From positions 124,001 to 188,000 of the forward strand of contig JAFYRI010000003.1 in the NCBI GenBank assembly GCA_017559525.1: 64,000 nucleotides of DNA. The letters run 5' to 3'. This DNA comes from Alphaproteobacteria bacterium. GTDB taxonomy: Bacteria > Pseudomonadota > Alphaproteobacteria > CAAHEQ01 > UBA3637. The first letter of the stretch is position 1. Every line of letters starts with the position of its first letter. Both the position numbers and the translations under genes were made by a program. The notes beneath the pieces were generated by a model that searched no databases, was not told the origin of the DNA, and saw only the letters and a list, made by a program, of their open reading frames with translations. Positions 40,147 through 50,189 of the stretch are shown piece by piece.

Positions 40147-40569
40147 ATGTTAAGCCCAAAAAGAACAAAATATCGTAAAGCATTTAAGGGTCGTATCCAT
40201 GGCGACGCTAAATCAGCTACGACATTAGATTTCGGAGCCTTCGGTTTGAAGGCTTTGGAACCGGAACGCATTACGGCTCGTCAAATTGAAGCTGCTCGTC
40301 GTGCGATTTCCCGTGCTATGAAAAGACAAGGACGTATGTGGATCCGTATGTTCCCAGATGTTCCTGTTTCCAAAAAACCACCTGAAGTTCGTCAAGGTAA
40401 AGGTAAAGGTAGTCCAGAATACTGGGTATGCCGTGTGAAACCAGGTCGCATCATTTTTGAAGCCGACGGTGTTTCAGAAGAAGTGGCACGCGAGGCATTT
40501 CGCTTAGCTTCTGCTAAGTTGCCAATTAAAACGCGTTTCGTTGCCAGAACGCCAGATGAAGAGGTATAA
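40147..40569 (+). CDS. rplP: 50S ribosomal protein L16 (uL16)
   Basis: Late-assembly protein beside the A-site tRNA elbow. 140 residues: [50 protein letters not shown] and KLPIKTRFV. Followed after 2 nt by rpmC. Confidence 0.98.
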   Translation: MLSPKRTKYRKAFKGRIHGDAKSATTLDFGAFGLKALEPERITARQIEAARRAISRAMKRQGRMWIRMFPDVPVSKKPPEVRQGKGKGSPEYWVCRVKPGRIIFEADGVSEEVAREAFRLASAKLPIKTRFVARTPDEEV

Positions 40570-40571
40570 TT

Positions 40572-40775
40572 ATGGAAAAAATTAAAGAATTGAGAGCTAA
40601 AAGCACAGCTGAACTCCAAGAAATGGAAGCCAGCTTGAAGAAAGAAGCTTTAAATTTGCGTTTTCAACAAGCTTCAGGTCAGTTGAAAAACACAGCGCGT
40701 CGTCGTCAAATTCGACGCACTGTGGCAAAAATCAAAACAGTAGTAGCTGAACAAGCTGCTAAGAAAAGTGCATAA
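40572..40775 (+). CDS. rpmC: 50S ribosomal protein L29 (uL29)
   Basis: Small helical-hairpin protein at the tunnel exit beside L23. 67 residues: [29 protein letters not shown] first helix and [21 protein letters not shown] second helix. Usual place between rplP and rpsQ. Confidence 0.97.
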   Translation: MEKIKELRAKSTAELQEMEASLKKEALNLRFQQASGQLKNTARRRQIRRTVAKIKTVVAEQAAKKSA

Positions 40776-40787
40776 GGAGAATTAAAC

Positions 40788-41027
40788 ATGCCTAAAAGAA
40801 TTTTACAAGGTGTGGTGGTAAGCGATAAAATGGATAAATCCGTTGTTGTTCGCGTTGAACGCCGCGTTATGCACCCTGTGTACAAAAAATACATCAAACG
40901 CTCTGCTAAATACACAGCGCATGATGAAAATAATCAGTACAAAGTCGGTGACACTGTACAGATTATCGAGAGCCGTCCGTTGTCCAAAACTAAAACTTGG
41001 ACAGTCGTGACGAATGAGTCCAACTAA
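40788..41027 (+). CDS. rpsQ: 30S ribosomal protein S17 (uS17)
   Basis: OB-fold primary 16S-binding protein. 79 residues: [56 protein letters not shown]. Preceded by AAGGAG before ATG 40788. Confidence 0.98.
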   Translation: MPKRILQGVVVSDKMDKSVVVRVERRVMHPVYKKYIKRSAKYTAHDENNQYKVGDTVQIIESRPLSKTKTWTVVTNESN

Positions 41028-41050
41028 TTGAAATCAAGGAAGGATATACC

Positions 41051-41419
41051 ATGATTCAAGTAGAAACAAACCTTGACGTCGCTGATAACTCCGGAGCCCG
41101 GAAAGTTCAGTGTATTAAGGTCATTGGCGGTGCCGGTCGCAGATACGCTTCTGTCGGTGACGTTGTAATCGTTTCCGTTAAGAAAGCTATTCCGCGCGGT
41201 AAAGTTAAAAAAGGTGACGTGCATCGTGCCTTAATCGTTCGTACATGTAAAGAAATCCATCGTCCAGATGGATCCGCTATTCGCTTTGATACGAATGCCG
41301 CTGTATTAGTCAACAAAGATGGCGAGCCAATCGGAACACGTATTTTTGGCCCGGTAACTCGCGAATTGCGTGCTCACGGATATGTAAAAATCATGTCTTT
41401 GGCACCGGAGGTATTATAA
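41051..41419 (+). CDS. rplN: 50S ribosomal protein L14 (uL14)
   Basis: Subunit-interface protein and the docking site of RsfS, which is also encoded in this window. 122 residues: [40 protein letters not shown], and [15 protein letters not shown]. Its stop overlaps rplX (TAATG). Confidence 0.98.
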   Translation: MIQVETNLDVADNSGARKVQCIKVIGGAGRRYASVGDVVIVSVKKAIPRGKVKKGDVHRALIVRTCKEIHRPDGSAIRFDTNAAVLVNKDGEPIGTRIFGPVTRELRAHGYVKIMSLAPEVL

Positions 41420-41736
41420 TGGCTATGAAAATTAAAAAAGGTGACCAAGTAATCGTTATTACTGGTCGTGATAAAGGTAAAACTGGCGAAGTAACAAAAG
41501 CTATGCCAAAAGAAAACAAAGTATTGGTTTCTGGCATTAACTTAGTTAAACGCCACACAAAACCAACACAAGAAAATGCTGGTGGCATCGTTTCTAAAGA
41601 ATTGCCAATCCACGTTTCTAATGTTGCTTTAATCGATCCAAAATCCGGTAAAGCTACTCGCGTTGGTATTAAAGTTGAAAAAGATGGCTCTAAAGTTCGG
41701 GTTGCCAAAAAATCCGGCGAAGTCATCGGAAAATAA
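41419..41736 (+). CDS. rplX: 50S ribosomal protein L24 (uL24)
   Basis: Assembly-initiator protein with KOW motif. 105 residues: [35 protein letters not shown] and [17 protein letters not shown]. Start overlaps the last base of the rplN stop, so translation is coupled. Confidence 0.98.
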   Translation: MAMKIKKGDQVIVITGRDKGKTGEVTKAMPKENKVLVSGINLVKRHTKPTQENAGGIVSKELPIHVSNVALIDPKSGKATRVGIKVEKDGSKVRVAKKSGEVIGK

Positions 41737-41748
41737 GGGGATTAAATC

Positions 41749-42291
41749 ATGACAACAAAATTGAAAAAACATTATGAAGACGTGATTGTTCCAGCTTTGT
41801 TAAAAGAATTCGGTTACAAAAACAAAATGGAAATCCCGAGATTAGAAAAAATCGTTTTGAACATGGGTGTCGGTGAAGCAACTGAAGACCGTAAGGCTTT
41901 AGAAGGTGCTTTGAAAGACATGGAAGCCATTGCTGGTCAAAAACCGGTTTTGACTCACTCCAAAAAGTCTATTGCCACATTCAAACTGCGTCAAGGTATG
42001 CCGATTGGTTGTAAAGTGACGTTGCGTCGTGAAAAGATGTATGAATTCTTGGATCGTTTAATCACTATGGCTTTGCCACGTGTACGCGACTTCCGCGGCG
42101 TTTCAGCTAAAAGCTTTGACGGCAGAGGGAACTATGCTTTAGGATTAAAAGAACAAATCGTGTTCTTGGAAATCAACTATGACTTAGTTGACAAAATCCG
42201 TGGTATGGATATCGTTATTGGTACAACGGCTAAAACAGACGCTGAAGCTAAAGCTTTATTGGCTGGTTTCGGTATGCCGTTCAAGAAGTAA
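41749..42291 (+). CDS. rplE: 50S ribosomal protein L5 (uL5)
   Basis: 5S rRNA-binding protein at the subunit interface. 180 residues: [56 protein letters not shown] and [13 protein letters not shown]. Normal length. Confidence 0.98.
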   Translation: MTTKLKKHYEDVIVPALLKEFGYKNKMEIPRLEKIVLNMGVGEATEDRKALEGALKDMEAIAGQKPVLTHSKKSIATFKLRQGMPIGCKVTLRREKMYEFLDRLITMALPRVRDFRGVSAKSFDGRGNYALGLKEQIVFLEINYDLVDKIRGMDIVIGTTAKTDAEAKALLAGFGMPFKK

Positions 42292-42303
42292 AGGAAAAAT
42301 CAC

Positions 42304-42609
42304 ATGTCAAAAGTATGTTCCGTTTACAGAAATAAAAAACGCGAAGACTTGGTTAAAAAATATGCCAACAAACGTGCAGCTTTGAAAGCGATCATCAATG
42401 ATCCAAATTCAACTCAAGAACAAGTTTTTGAAGCGAATTTGAAATTAGCTAAATTGCCGAGAAACTCTTCGGCTGTCAGAGTCAAACGTCGTTGTGAATT
42501 AACAGGTCGTTCACATAGCGTTTATAGAAAATTAAGATTAAGCCGTATCCAACTCAGAAAATTGGCCAACGAAGGTCAAATTCCGGGTATGGTGAAATCC
42601 AGCTGGTAA
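42304..42609 (+). CDS. rpsN: 30S ribosomal protein S14 (uS14), zinc-free long form
   Basis: Head protein of the small subunit. 101 residues, the long type without the CxxC zinc ribbon: only Cys5 and a Cys in [15 protein letters not shown], and [18 protein letters not shown] at the end. The C-minus form is usual in proteobacteria. Confidence 0.98.
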   Translation: MSKVCSVYRNKKREDLVKKYANKRAALKAIINDPNSTQEQVFEANLKLAKLPRNSSAVRVKRRCELTGRSHSVYRKLRLSRIQLRKLANEGQIPGMVKSSW

Positions 42610-42621
42610 GGAGACGATATT

Positions 42622-43020
42622 ATGTCTATGACAGATCCATTAGGCGATATGCTCACCCGCATCCGTAACGGTGGGATGGCTCGCAAAAGTTTTGTAACTG
42701 CTCCTGCTTCTAAATTACGCGCCAGCGTTTTGGAAGTTTTGGAACGCGAAGGTTACATTCGTGGTTTTGAAAAAACAACTGTCCGTCCGGGCGTTGAAGA
42801 ATTCAAAATTGAATTAAAATACTACGAAGATAAACCGGTTATCAAAGAAATCCAACGTGTTTCTACACCGGGTCGTCGTGTGTATTCCAAAGTAAAAGAT
42901 TTACCAAAAGTTTACAATGGCTTAGGTATCTATGTTTTGTCCACTCCGTCAGGTGTTATGTCTGACCATGAAGCTCGTCAAGCCAACTTGGGCGGCGAAG
43001 TTTTGTGTAAAGTATTTTAA
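42622..43020 (+). CDS. rpsH: 30S ribosomal protein S8 (uS8)
   Basis: Central-domain assembly protein; regulator of the spc operon in E. coli. 132 residues: [42 protein letters not shown] and [16 protein letters not shown]. Confidence 0.98.
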   Translation: MSMTDPLGDMLTRIRNGGMARKSFVTAPASKLRASVLEVLEREGYIRGFEKTTVRPGVEEFKIELKYYEDKPVIKEIQRVSTPGRRVYSKVKDLPKVYNGLGIYVLSTPSGVMSDHEARQANLGGEVLCKVF

Positions 43021-43032
43021 TGGGAGGAAGTT

Positions 43033-43566
43033 ATGTCAAGAATTGGTAAACACCCTGTTAAAATGCCTGAAGGCGTTACAGCAACAATTTCTACAGAAGA
43101 AATCGTTATCAAAGGTAAATTGGGCGAATTAAAAACACACATTCCATATGGTGTAACAGTGAAACAAGAAAACAATGAAGTTGTTGTTGCTCCAATTTCA
43201 CAAGCTAAAGAACACCGTATGTTGTGGGGTACAGTACGCGCTAACATCAATAACATGGTGAAGGGCGTATCCGAAGGCTATACACGTAAATTGGAATTAA
43301 TCGGTGTTGGTTATAAAGCTCAAGCTCAAGGTCAAGTTTTAAAATTGTCCTTAGGTTTCAGCCACGATATCAACTATCAAATTCCAGCTGGCGTGAAAGT
43401 GGCTACTCCAGCTCCAACAGCTATCGAACTCAGCGGTATTGATAAACAATTGCTCGGTCAAGTAGCTTCTGAAATTCGTTCTTATCGTTCACCTGAACCA
43501 TACAAAGGCAAAGGGGTTAAATACGAAGAAGAAACCGTTTTGCGTAAAGTTGGTAAGAAGAAGTAA
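43033..43566 (+). CDS. rplF: 50S ribosomal protein L6 (uL6)
   Basis: Protein near the factor-binding centre. 177 residues: [14 protein letters not shown], two alpha/beta domains, and the conserved [31 protein letters not shown] segment (about 135-161) near the end. Confidence 0.98.
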   Translation: MSRIGKHPVKMPEGVTATISTEEIVIKGKLGELKTHIPYGVTVKQENNEVVVAPISQAKEHRMLWGTVRANINNMVKGVSEGYTRKLELIGVGYKAQAQGQVLKLSLGFSHDINYQIPAGVKVATPAPTAIELSGIDKQLLGQVASEIRSYRSPEPYKGKGVKYEEETVLRKVGKKK

Positions 43567-43577
43567 GGGATAAAAAC

Positions 43578-43931
43578 ATGAAAAAAAATGATATGAAATT
43601 AGCAAGACGTAAATCTCGCGTTCGCTATGAAATTAAAATGAAATCCGGCGGTCGTCCAAGATTGAGCGTGCATCGCAGTGAAAAGCATATCTATGCTCAA
43701 ATCATTGATGATACAAAAGGCATCACATTGGCCTCTGCTTCTTCTATGGAAAAAGGTTTTGCCGAAAAAGGTTCCACTGTTGCTGGTGCTGCTTTAGTCG
43801 GTAAATTGGCTGCTGAACGCGCTTTGAAGGCTGACGTTAAACAAGTCGTTTTCGATCGTAGTGGTTATATGTACCATGGTCGTGTTAAAGCTGTTGCTGA
43901 AGCTGCCAGAGAAGCTGGTTTAGATTTTTAG
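43578..43931 (+). CDS. rplR: 50S ribosomal protein L18 (uL18)
   Basis: 5S rRNA-binding protein. 117 residues: [62 protein letters not shown]. Usual position before rpsE. Confidence 0.98.
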   Translation: MKKNDMKLARRKSRVRYEIKMKSGGRPRLSVHRSEKHIYAQIIDDTKGITLASASSMEKGFAEKGSTVAGAALVGKLAAERALKADVKQVVFDRSGYMYHGRVKAVAEAAREAGLDF

Positions 43932-43940
43932 GAGGAAAAA

Positions 43941-44546
43941 ATGGCTCAATTAGAAAATGAAATTCAAGAAAAGAAACAACGCCGTCCTCGTAAAGATCGC
44001 GAGGCTGAAGCTCGCGTAGAACGTGTAGCTGACGAATTCACTGATAAAGTGGTTCACGTTAACCGTGTTTCCAAAACAGTGAAGGGCGGTAAAAGATTTG
44101 CTTTTGCAGCTTTGGTTGTTGTCGGTGATCAAAAAGGTCGCGTTGGTTTTGCCCACGCTAAAGCCAAAGAAGTTCCTGATGCAATTAAAAAAGCTAATGA
44201 ACGCGCTCGTCGTACAATCGTACGTGTTCCGTTGAAAGAAGGCAGAACATTACATCATGACGTTATCGGTCATTTCGGTGCCGGTAAAGTGACATTGCGT
44301 ATGGCTCCAGCCGGTACTGGTATCATTGCTGGTGGTCCTATGCGTGCTATCTTGGAAACAATGGGTATCCAAGACGTCGTGGCTAAATGTACAGGTTCTT
44401 CCAATCCTCATAACATGGTTCGTGCCACGTTTGATGCTTTGGAAAAATTAAGTTCTCCTCGTGCAATTGCTGCTAAACGCGGTAAAAAAGTTGGCGATAT
44501 CGTCAGCCGTCGTGATGGTGTAGCAGCTGCAAAAGAAGCTGAATAA
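43941..44546 (+). CDS. rpsE: 30S ribosomal protein S5 (uS5)
   Basis: Protein at the mRNA entry and decoding region. 201 residues: about 30 extra charged residues at the N-terminus ([18 protein letters not shown]), then [44 protein letters not shown] and [15 protein letters not shown]. Typically rpmD follows; here 67 nt without rpmD lead to rplO. Confidence 0.98.
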   Translation: MAQLENEIQEKKQRRPRKDREAEARVERVADEFTDKVVHVNRVSKTVKGGKRFAFAALVVVGDQKGRVGFAHAKAKEVPDAIKKANERARRTIVRVPLKEGRTLHHDVIGHFGAGKVTLRMAPAGTGIIAGGPMRAILETMGIQDVVAKCTGSSNPHNMVRATFDALEKLSSPRAIAAKRGKKVGDIVSRRDGVAAAKEAE

Positions 44547-44556
44547 GAATCAAGAT

Positions 44557-44580
44557 GAAGGGCAGGAAAGCCTGTCCTTC
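44557..44580 (+). promoter_or_regulatory. Stem-loop in place of rpmD between rpsE and rplO
   Basis: 10-bp stem (GAAGGGCAGG with CCTGTCCTTC, one G-T pair) and a 4-nt AAAG loop. No T-run follows, so not a simple terminator; a processing, attenuation or stability element is possible. Confidence 0.6.
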
Positions 44581-44613
44581 ACTTAAAACTCTTAAAGTAT
44601 AAGGAATATTAAA

Positions 44614-45123
44614 ATGAAATTAAACGAAATTCGCGATAATAAAGGCGCTCGCAAAGGTAAAATGCGCGTTGGCCGCGGTGTTGGTTCCGGTAAAGGTCGC
44701 ACAGGTGGTCGCGGTTTTAAAGGTCAAAAGGCTAGAACTGGTGTAGCAGTGAACGGTTTTGAAGGCGGTCAAATGCCGATTTACCGTCGTTTGCCAAAAC
44801 GTGGTTTCAATAACATTTTCCGTTTGGATTTTGTTGAAATCAACTTAGGCAGATTGCAAAAAGCCATTGATGATAAAGTTTTGGATGCATCCAAAGAAAT
44901 CAACGGTGTTTCCTTGATGGAAGCTGGTTTGATTAAAAATATCAAAGATGGTGTTCGCTTGTTGGGTACAGGTAAATTCACGGCTAAGGCTACAATCAAA
45001 GTAGCCGGTGCTTCTGAAGCTGCTCAAAAAGCTGTTGCTGCCGCTGGTGGTGAAGTGATTTTGGAACCGAAAAAACCAACCGTGTTGGTAAAAGGTGAAA
45101 AAACATCTAAAAAAACAAAATAA
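44614..45123 (+). CDS. rplO: 50S ribosomal protein L15 (uL15)
   Basis: Late-assembly large-subunit protein. 169 residues: [54 protein letters not shown] core (positions 33-67), and [21 protein letters not shown]. Directly before secY as usual. Separated from rpsE by a hairpin-bearing gap. Confidence 0.98.
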   Translation: MKLNEIRDNKGARKGKMRVGRGVGSGKGRTGGRGFKGQKARTGVAVNGFEGGQMPIYRRLPKRGFNNIFRLDFVEINLGRLQKAIDDKVLDASKEINGVSLMEAGLIKNIKDGVRLLGTGKFTAKATIKVAGASEAAQKAVAAAGGEVILEPKKPTVLVKGEKTSKKTK

Positions 45124-45152
45124 GCCTACTACAATAAATTAAGGAGAAAACA

Positions 45153-46484
45153 ATGGCCTCGTTATCAGATAAAATGGTATCTAATATGAATTTTAGCGCT
45201 TTTTCAAAAGCAAAAGATTTACAAGCGAGGTTGTTGTTTACCTTAATGGCTTTGATTATTTTCCGGTTGGGCACTTATGTGCCTTTTCCGGGTATTAATC
45301 CAACTGTTTTAAGTGATTTCTTTTCTAATAACAGTGGTGGATTGCTTGGTATGTTTAACGCTTTTACAGGCGGTGCATTGTCCCGTATGTCAATTTTTGC
45401 TTTGAACATTATGCCATATATTTCGGCATCTATTATTGTTCAACTTGGAGCTAGTGTAATACCTTCTTTGATTGCTCTTAAAAAAGAGGGCGAATCTGGT
45501 ATGCGTAAGATTAATCAATATACACGCTGGGGTACTGTTGTTATTACTCTGTTTCAAGCATTTTTTATGGCACAAGCTTTGTTAGCTGCTGGTGCTGTTA
45601 GTATGCCATCTTCTAGTATGTTTACATTAACAACGGTTGTTTCTTTATTGGGTGGTACCATGTTTGTTGTTTGGCTTGGTGAACAAATTACAGCACGTGG
45701 TGTTGGTAATGGTGCTTCCTTATTAATTATGACAGGGATTGTTTCTGGTATTCCAGGGGCTATTGCTCGTGTATTTGAAGAAAATAGAACGGGTGCTTTA
45801 TCTACGGGCGTTGTTTTGGGTGTATTAGCTATGGCTTTTGCTCTTATTTATGTTATTGTTATGTTTGAACGTGCTCAACGTCGTATTGTTGTTCATTATC
45901 CAAAACGCCAAATGGGTAATCGTATGATGCAAGGAATGAATTCTCATTTGCCACTTAAGATTAATCCAACGGGTGTTATGCCTCCGATTTTTGCTTCGGC
46001 ATTATTGGCTGTACCAGTTGCTATTGTTCAATTTTCTTCTAAAAATGGCACTTCCGATTTTATGAATAAATTAGCAGTTTGGTTGACTCCAGGTCATGGT
46101 GTATATGTTGCTTTGTTCGCTCTTTTAATTGCTGGTTTTACATTCTTCTATACAAACTTACAATCTAATCCGAATGAAACGGCTGAAAACCTCAAAAAAC
46201 AAGGTGGTTTTGTGGCTGGTATCCGTCCGGGTAAAAATACAGCTGATTATTTGAAATATGTTATTTTCCGTTTGACATGGTTGGCTGCATTCTATCTAGT
46301 TTTATTGTGTATTTTGCCTGAATTTTTAATTGCGACGATGCAAGTTCCATTTTTCTTAGGTGGTACAACATTGTTGATCGTTGTTTCTGTAATTATGGAT
46401 ACAGTGACACAAATTCAATCTCATATGATTGCTCATCAATACGAAGGATTGATTAAAAAAGCAAAATTAAAAGGTAAATTGTAA
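45153..46484 (+). CDS. secY: Preprotein translocase subunit SecY
   Basis: Central pore of the Sec translocon, with ten membrane helices across 443 residues. Marks: ALIIFRLGTYVPFPGIN (helix 1), ISASIIVQLGASVIPSL (helix 2), GEQITARGVGNGASLLIM, LKKQGGFVAGIRPGKNTADYL (cytoplasmic loop), and MDTVTQIQSHMIAHQYEG at the end. AAGGAG before ATG 45153; last but one gene of the spc block. Confidence 0.98.
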   Translation: MASLSDKMVSNMNFSAFSKAKDLQARLLFTLMALIIFRLGTYVPFPGINPTVLSDFFSNNSGGLLGMFNAFTGGALSRMSIFALNIMPYISASIIVQLGASVIPSLIALKKEGESGMRKINQYTRWGTVVITLFQAFFMAQALLAAGAVSMPSSSMFTLTTVVSLLGGTMFVVWLGEQITARGVGNGASLLIMTGIVSGIPGAIARVFEENRTGALSTGVVLGVLAMAFALIYVIVMFERAQRRIVVHYPKRQMGNRMMQGMNSHLPLKINPTGVMPPIFASALLAVPVAIVQFSSKNGTSDFMNKLAVWLTPGHGVYVALFALLIAGFTFFYTNLQSNPNETAENLKKQGGFVAGIRPGKNTADYLKYVIFRLTWLAAFYLVLLCILPEFLIATMQVPFFLGGTTLLIVVSVIMDTVTQIQSHMIAHQYEGLIKKAKLKGKL

Positions 46485-46493
46485 GGATTTCCT

Positions 46494-47174
46494 ATGGTTG
46501 AAAAAATTCATCGTCATATTATTATGTTAGGTCCTCCGGGGGCAGGTAAGGGGACACAAGCCGCTATCTTGTCCGAAAAACTGGGTATTAATACGGTTTC
46601 TACCGGTGCTGTTTTGCGTGAGTTTTCCAATTCTGGCACAAAAGAGGGAAATAAAGTAAAGGCTTTAATCGATAAAGGTCAAATGGTTTCCGATAAGATG
46701 ATGATTAAAATCATGAAGGAAATTTTATCAAAACCAGAAAATGTAAAAGGATATATTTTAGACGGTTCGCCGCGTTCCATTCCTCAAGCAAAAGGCTTGG
46801 ATAAAATGCTTGCCAGCCGTAAAATGAAAAAATTAGGTCAAGAACTTGATGCTGTATTATATTTGCAAGTTCCTGATGATTATGTAATTGAACGTATTAT
46901 TGGTCGTTTTCAATGTGCTCATTGTAAAACACTGTATCATGAACGTTTTAAACCCACGAAAGTATTCGGCATTTGTGACGAATGTGGGCATAAAGAATTT
47001 ACTCGCAGAGAGGACGATACCTTTGAAACGGTTGTATCTAGACTCCGTGCTTTCCGCGAAGTGACAGCTCCACTCATACCTTACTACGAAAAAAAGGGGC
47101 TATTAAGGTGCATTGATGGGACGGGACCCATTGATGTTGTTAGTGAAAAAATCAGAAAAATAGTAGGATATTAA
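46494..47174 (+). CDS. adk: Adenylate kinase, zinc-lid type
   Basis: Balances ATP + AMP with 2 ADP. 226 residues: P-loop GPPGAGKGTQ, NMP-binding STGAVLRE, LDGSPRS where DGFPR is usual (Phe replaced by Ser), and a long LID carrying four zinc-type cysteines CAHC and CDEC. Position after secY is conserved in bacteria. The gene ends 116 nt before rpsM, which has its own promoter. Confidence 0.95.
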   Translation: MVEKIHRHIIMLGPPGAGKGTQAAILSEKLGINTVSTGAVLREFSNSGTKEGNKVKALIDKGQMVSDKMMIKIMKEILSKPENVKGYILDGSPRSIPQAKGLDKMLASRKMKKLGQELDAVLYLQVPDDYVIERIIGRFQCAHCKTLYHERFKPTKVFGICDECGHKEFTRREDDTFETVVSRLRAFREVTAPLIPYYEKKGLLRCIDGTGPIDVVSEKIRKIVGY

Positions 47175-47183
47175 TTTTTGGTC

Positions 47184-47212
47184 TTGACACAAAACGAAAA
47201 ATAGTGTATATT
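47184..47212 (+). promoter_or_regulatory. Promoter of the rpsM-rpsK-rpoA-rplQ (alpha) operon
   Basis: TTGACA (47184-47189), 17-nt spacer, TATATT (47207-47212). The leader to rpsM contains a short hairpin CTTGTTT/AAACAAG (47231-47248). Confidence 0.75.
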
Positions 47213-47290
47213 TCCCACTCGTTTTAGTGTCTTGTTTGAAAAAACAAGAATTGATTTGTATTATTTTTATAATTTAATGGAGAGATTACC

Positions 47291-47668
47291 TTGGCACGTA
47301 TTGCAGGTGTAAATATTCCGACAAATAAATTAGTTGTCATTGGTTTGACATATATTTATGGTATCGGTCGTAAAACATCACAAGAAATTTGTGATAAATT
47401 GAACATTCCCGCTAATAAACGCGTGAATGAATTAACAGATGATGAAACATTGAAAATTCGCGAATTAATCGATAGCTCCTATCAAGTAGAAGGTGATTTG
47501 CGTCGTGAAGTTTCCTTGAATATTAAACGCGTTATGGATTTGGGTTGTTACCGTGGCTTGCGTCACCGTAAAGGTTTGCCAGTTCGTGGTCAACGCACTC
47601 ATACGAATGCTCGTACTCGTAAAGGTAAAGCAGTCGCCATTGCCGGTAAGAAAAAAGCAACTAAATAA
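47291..47668 (+). CDS. rpsM: 30S ribosomal protein S13 (uS13), TTG start
   Basis: Head protein forming bridges with the large subunit. 125 residues: [59 protein letters not shown] end (91-117). The start is TTG at 47291, 7 nt after GGAGAG, fixed by the universally conserved N-terminus ARIAGV. Confidence 0.98.
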   Translation: MARIAGVNIPTNKLVVIGLTYIYGIGRKTSQEICDKLNIPANKRVNELTDDETLKIRELIDSSYQVEGDLRREVSLNIKRVMDLGCYRGLRHRKGLPVRGQRTHTNARTRKGKAVAIAGKKKATK

Positions 47669-47690
47669 GCGTTAGGAAAGGAATAATTCA

Positions 47691-48086
47691 ATGGCAGAAA
47701 AGAAAACTGTAGCGAAAGTTAAAAGTCGCGCTAAAAAGAATATTTCCGTGGGTGTTGCTCACGTGAATTCCACATTTAATAACACAATGGTAACTATTAC
47801 AGATACTCAAGGAAATACAATTTCTTGGTCTTCTTCTGGTTTAAAAGGTTTCCGTGGTTCCAGAAAATCCACTCCATATGCTGCCCAAATGGCTGCAGAC
47901 GATGCTGCTCGTAAAGCTATGGAACATGGTTTGAAAACAATCGAAGTTTTGGTTGTTGGTCCTGGTTCTGGTCGTGAATCCGCTTTGCGTGCTTTTCAAG
48001 CCGCTGGTTTAGTGGTTACTTCAATTAAGGATATTACTTCAACGCCACACAATGGTTGTCGCGCTCGTAAACGTCGTCGTGTTTAA
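47691..48086 (+). CDS. rpsK: 30S ribosomal protein S11 (uS11)
   Basis: Platform protein contacting mRNA near the E site. 131 residues: [60 protein letters not shown] and the end [13 protein letters not shown]. About 14 extra Lys-rich residues at the N-terminus. Confidence 0.98.
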   Translation: MAEKKTVAKVKSRAKKNISVGVAHVNSTFNNTMVTITDTQGNTISWSSSGLKGFRGSRKSTPYAAQMAADDAARKAMEHGLKTIEVLVVGPGSGRESALRAFQAAGLVVTSIKDITSTPHNGCRARKRRRV

Positions 48087-48149
48087 TTGAATTTTTTAGT
48101 GCAAGCGAATAGCTTGTGTGCATTAATTTTTTTATAAAGGAATCTGATT

Positions 48150-49163
48150 ATGATACAAAAAAATTGGCAAGAATTAATTAAACCAACGAACTTGTCTGTT
48201 GATCAAAAGGTCCCCGGTTTTAAAGCAACTGTGTCCATCGAACCATTAGAACGTGGTTTCGGTAATACACTCGGTAACGCTTTGCGTCGTGTGTTATTGT
48301 CTTCTTTGCAAGGTGGTGCTGTTACAGCTATCAAAATTGATGGTGTATTGCATGAGTTCTCATCTATTCCGGGTGTTCGCGAAGATGTAACAGATATTAT
48401 TTTGAATATCAAATCTTTGGCTTTGAAAGTAGACTCTGAATTGCCTCAAAAAATTTATTTGAATGCAACGGGTCCTGCTGTTGTAACAGCTGCTCAAATC
48501 GTTACAAATCAAAGTGTTGAAGTTATGAATCCTGATTTGGTGATTTGTACATTAGATAAAGATGCTTCTATTCACATTGAAATGACGGCAACAACTGGTA
48601 AAGGTTATGTACCAGCAGCTCAAAATCGTCCGGAAGAATGTCCAATTGGTTTGTTACCGATTGATTCTTTGTTTTCTCCGGTTAAGTCCGTTGTTTACAA
48701 AGTGGTAAACGCTCGTGTCGGTCAACAAACAGACTACGATAAATTATATTTAACTGTTGAAACTAATGGTGTTGTGAAACCAGAAGATGCAGTAGCTTTT
48801 GCTGCTCGTATCTTGCAAGAACAACTCAAATCCTTCATTAACTTTGAAGAACCAGAAGAAGCAACAATTGAAGATAAAATTGCTGAATTGCCGTTTAATA
48901 AAAACTTGTTGCTCAAAGTGGATGAATTAGAATTGTCCGTACGTTCTGCAAACTGTTTGAAAAACGACAATATTATCTACATTGGTGATTTGGTTCAAAA
49001 AACAGAGTCTGAAATGCTTCGCACTCCAAACTTTGGTCGCAAATCTTTGAATGAAATTAAAGAATTGTTGGCTCAAATGGATTTGCATTTAGGTATGCAA
49101 GTTGAAGGATGGCCTCCAGAAGATTTGGAAGTATTGTCCGCAACAGTTGAAACAGACAATTAA
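48150..49163 (+). CDS. rpoA: DNA-directed RNA polymerase subunit alpha
   Basis: Assembly subunit of RNA polymerase; the C-terminal domain binds UP elements and activators. 337 residues: NTD with [20 protein letters not shown], flexible linker near 235-250, CTD with [22 protein letters not shown] and [12 protein letters not shown]. Full length. A 253-nt unusual gap, not the common few tens of bases, separates it from rplQ. Confidence 0.98.
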   Translation: MIQKNWQELIKPTNLSVDQKVPGFKATVSIEPLERGFGNTLGNALRRVLLSSLQGGAVTAIKIDGVLHEFSSIPGVREDVTDIILNIKSLALKVDSELPQKIYLNATGPAVVTAAQIVTNQSVEVMNPDLVICTLDKDASIHIEMTATTGKGYVPAAQNRPEECPIGLLPIDSLFSPVKSVVYKVVNARVGQQTDYDKLYLTVETNGVVKPEDAVAFAARILQEQLKSFINFEEPEEATIEDKIAELPFNKNLLLKVDELELSVRSANCLKNDNIIYIGDLVQKTESEMLRTPNFGRKSLNEIKELLAQMDLHLGMQVEGWPPEDLEVLSATVETDN

Positions 49164-49416
49164 ATTGATTTTTTTTGGGGGGGGGACTGAGTGGTCGTTA
49201 GCGGTGCTCAAAGCTCATGTAGTAAATGTACATTTAAGTTCTTGTGTTCCGAAACTTCTTCCATTCCCCTCTATAAAATGCAATTTATGCTTAAAACAAA
49301 AAATCCTTCAGTTGTTTGAAGGTCCGCCTCTTTTCTCGAGACGTGGAAGAAGTGGTCAGTTTTATCCATTAGGAAAAGTTCCGAAGTGGGTTTAGATAAA
49401 AAGAAAGGAATGAAAA
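49164..49416. repeat. Non-coding insert between rpoA and rplQ, candidate palindromic repeat element
   Basis: No protein I can support. The stretch begins with T8G9 (49169-49185 area), contains the exact 14-bp palindrome TAAATGTACATTTA, a 10-bp inverted repeat ACTTCTTCCA/TGGAAGAAGT (49254-49263 and 49344-49353) and the palindrome TCTCGAGA. Its composition differs from the flanking operon. It looks like a dispersed intergenic element, but only one copy lies in this window. Confidence 0.45.
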
Positions 49417-49905
49417 ATGCGTCACGGTTTTAAAAAAAGAACATTAAATAGAAAATCAGCTCATCGCCGCGCTTTGTTTGCAAACTTATCTGTGGCTTTG
49501 GCTAAACATGAACAAATCAAAACAACCTTGCCGAAAGCTAAAGAATTATCTCCAGTTTTCGAAAAGTTAATCACTAAAGCGAAAAAAGCCGATTTGGCTG
49601 CACGTCGCGCTTTGATTTCCTTTATGGGTGATGAAGCTATGGCTGAAAAAATGATTTCCGTTTTGGCTCCACGTTATAAAGACCGTCATGGTGGCTATGT
49701 ACGTGTGTTGAAAGCTGGTTTCCGTTTTGGTGACTGTGCTCCAATGGCAATCGTTGAATTGGTTGACAGAGATGTAACTGCTAAAGGTAAAGACTCTGCT
49801 AAAGTTGTAGAAGTTGAAGCAGCTGTTGAAGAAGTAAAAGCTGAAAAACCAGCTAAAGCTAAAAAAGCTCCTGCTAAAAAAACTAAAAAAGCTGATGCCG
49901 AATAA
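49417..49905 (+). CDS. rplQ: 50S ribosomal protein L17 (bL17)
   Basis: Tunnel-exit-side protein. 162 residues: [28 protein letters not shown] start, [44 protein letters not shown]. From about 130 a Lys/Ala/Glu tail ([15 protein letters not shown]) typical of alphaproteobacterial L17. AAAGGAATGAAAA before ATG 49417; end of the alpha operon. Confidence 0.97.
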   Translation: MRHGFKKRTLNRKSAHRRALFANLSVALAKHEQIKTTLPKAKELSPVFEKLITKAKKADLAARRALISFMGDEAMAEKMISVLAPRYKDRHGGYVRVLKAGFRFGDCAPMAIVELVDRDVTAKGKDSAKVVEVEAAVEEVKAEKPAKAKKAPAKKTKKADAE

Positions 49906-49924
49906 TCATCCATGGCAGAGATAA

Positions 49925-49956
49925 AAGAGAGGTCTGATCTGGCCTCTCTTTTTTTT
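49925..49956 (+). terminator. Terminator of the ribosomal alpha operon
   Basis: Perfect 8-bp stem AAGAGAGG/CCTCTCTT (49925-49932, 49943-49950), 10-nt loop, continuing T-run. Confidence 0.92.
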
Positions 49957-50155
49957 GTTGAATAATGATATTCTTGTGGCGTGATTCGTTTTTGTGTGGA
50001 TTTTAAGTTTTTTGATAAATTTGGAGATATATTGAATATATAACTATAAGTTCTTAAAAAGTGAAAAGGTTATAATTTAAAATTAATAAAAATGATTAAA
50101 TTTTTTTGAAGTGTATTTTTTATTAAAAAAAGAATTAAATTTTCATATTTTTCTC

Positions 50156-50184
50156 TTGCAAAAGAAAATTATTTGGTGTAAATA
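50156..50184 (+). promoter_or_regulatory. Candidate promoter of the GGGGGA-loop RNA
   Basis: TTGCAA (50156-50161), 17-nt spacer, TAAATA (50179-50184), placing the start near 50190. The 49957-50155 stretch before it is AT-rich and I see no gene in it. Confidence 0.5.
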
Positions 50185-50189
50185 TACAA

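Noticed and set aside
49102..49395. 97-codon open frame across the rpoA end and the following gap
   Set aside because: It begins inside rpoA in another frame, crosses T8G9 and the palindromes, and has no ribosome site; treated as non-coding repeat.
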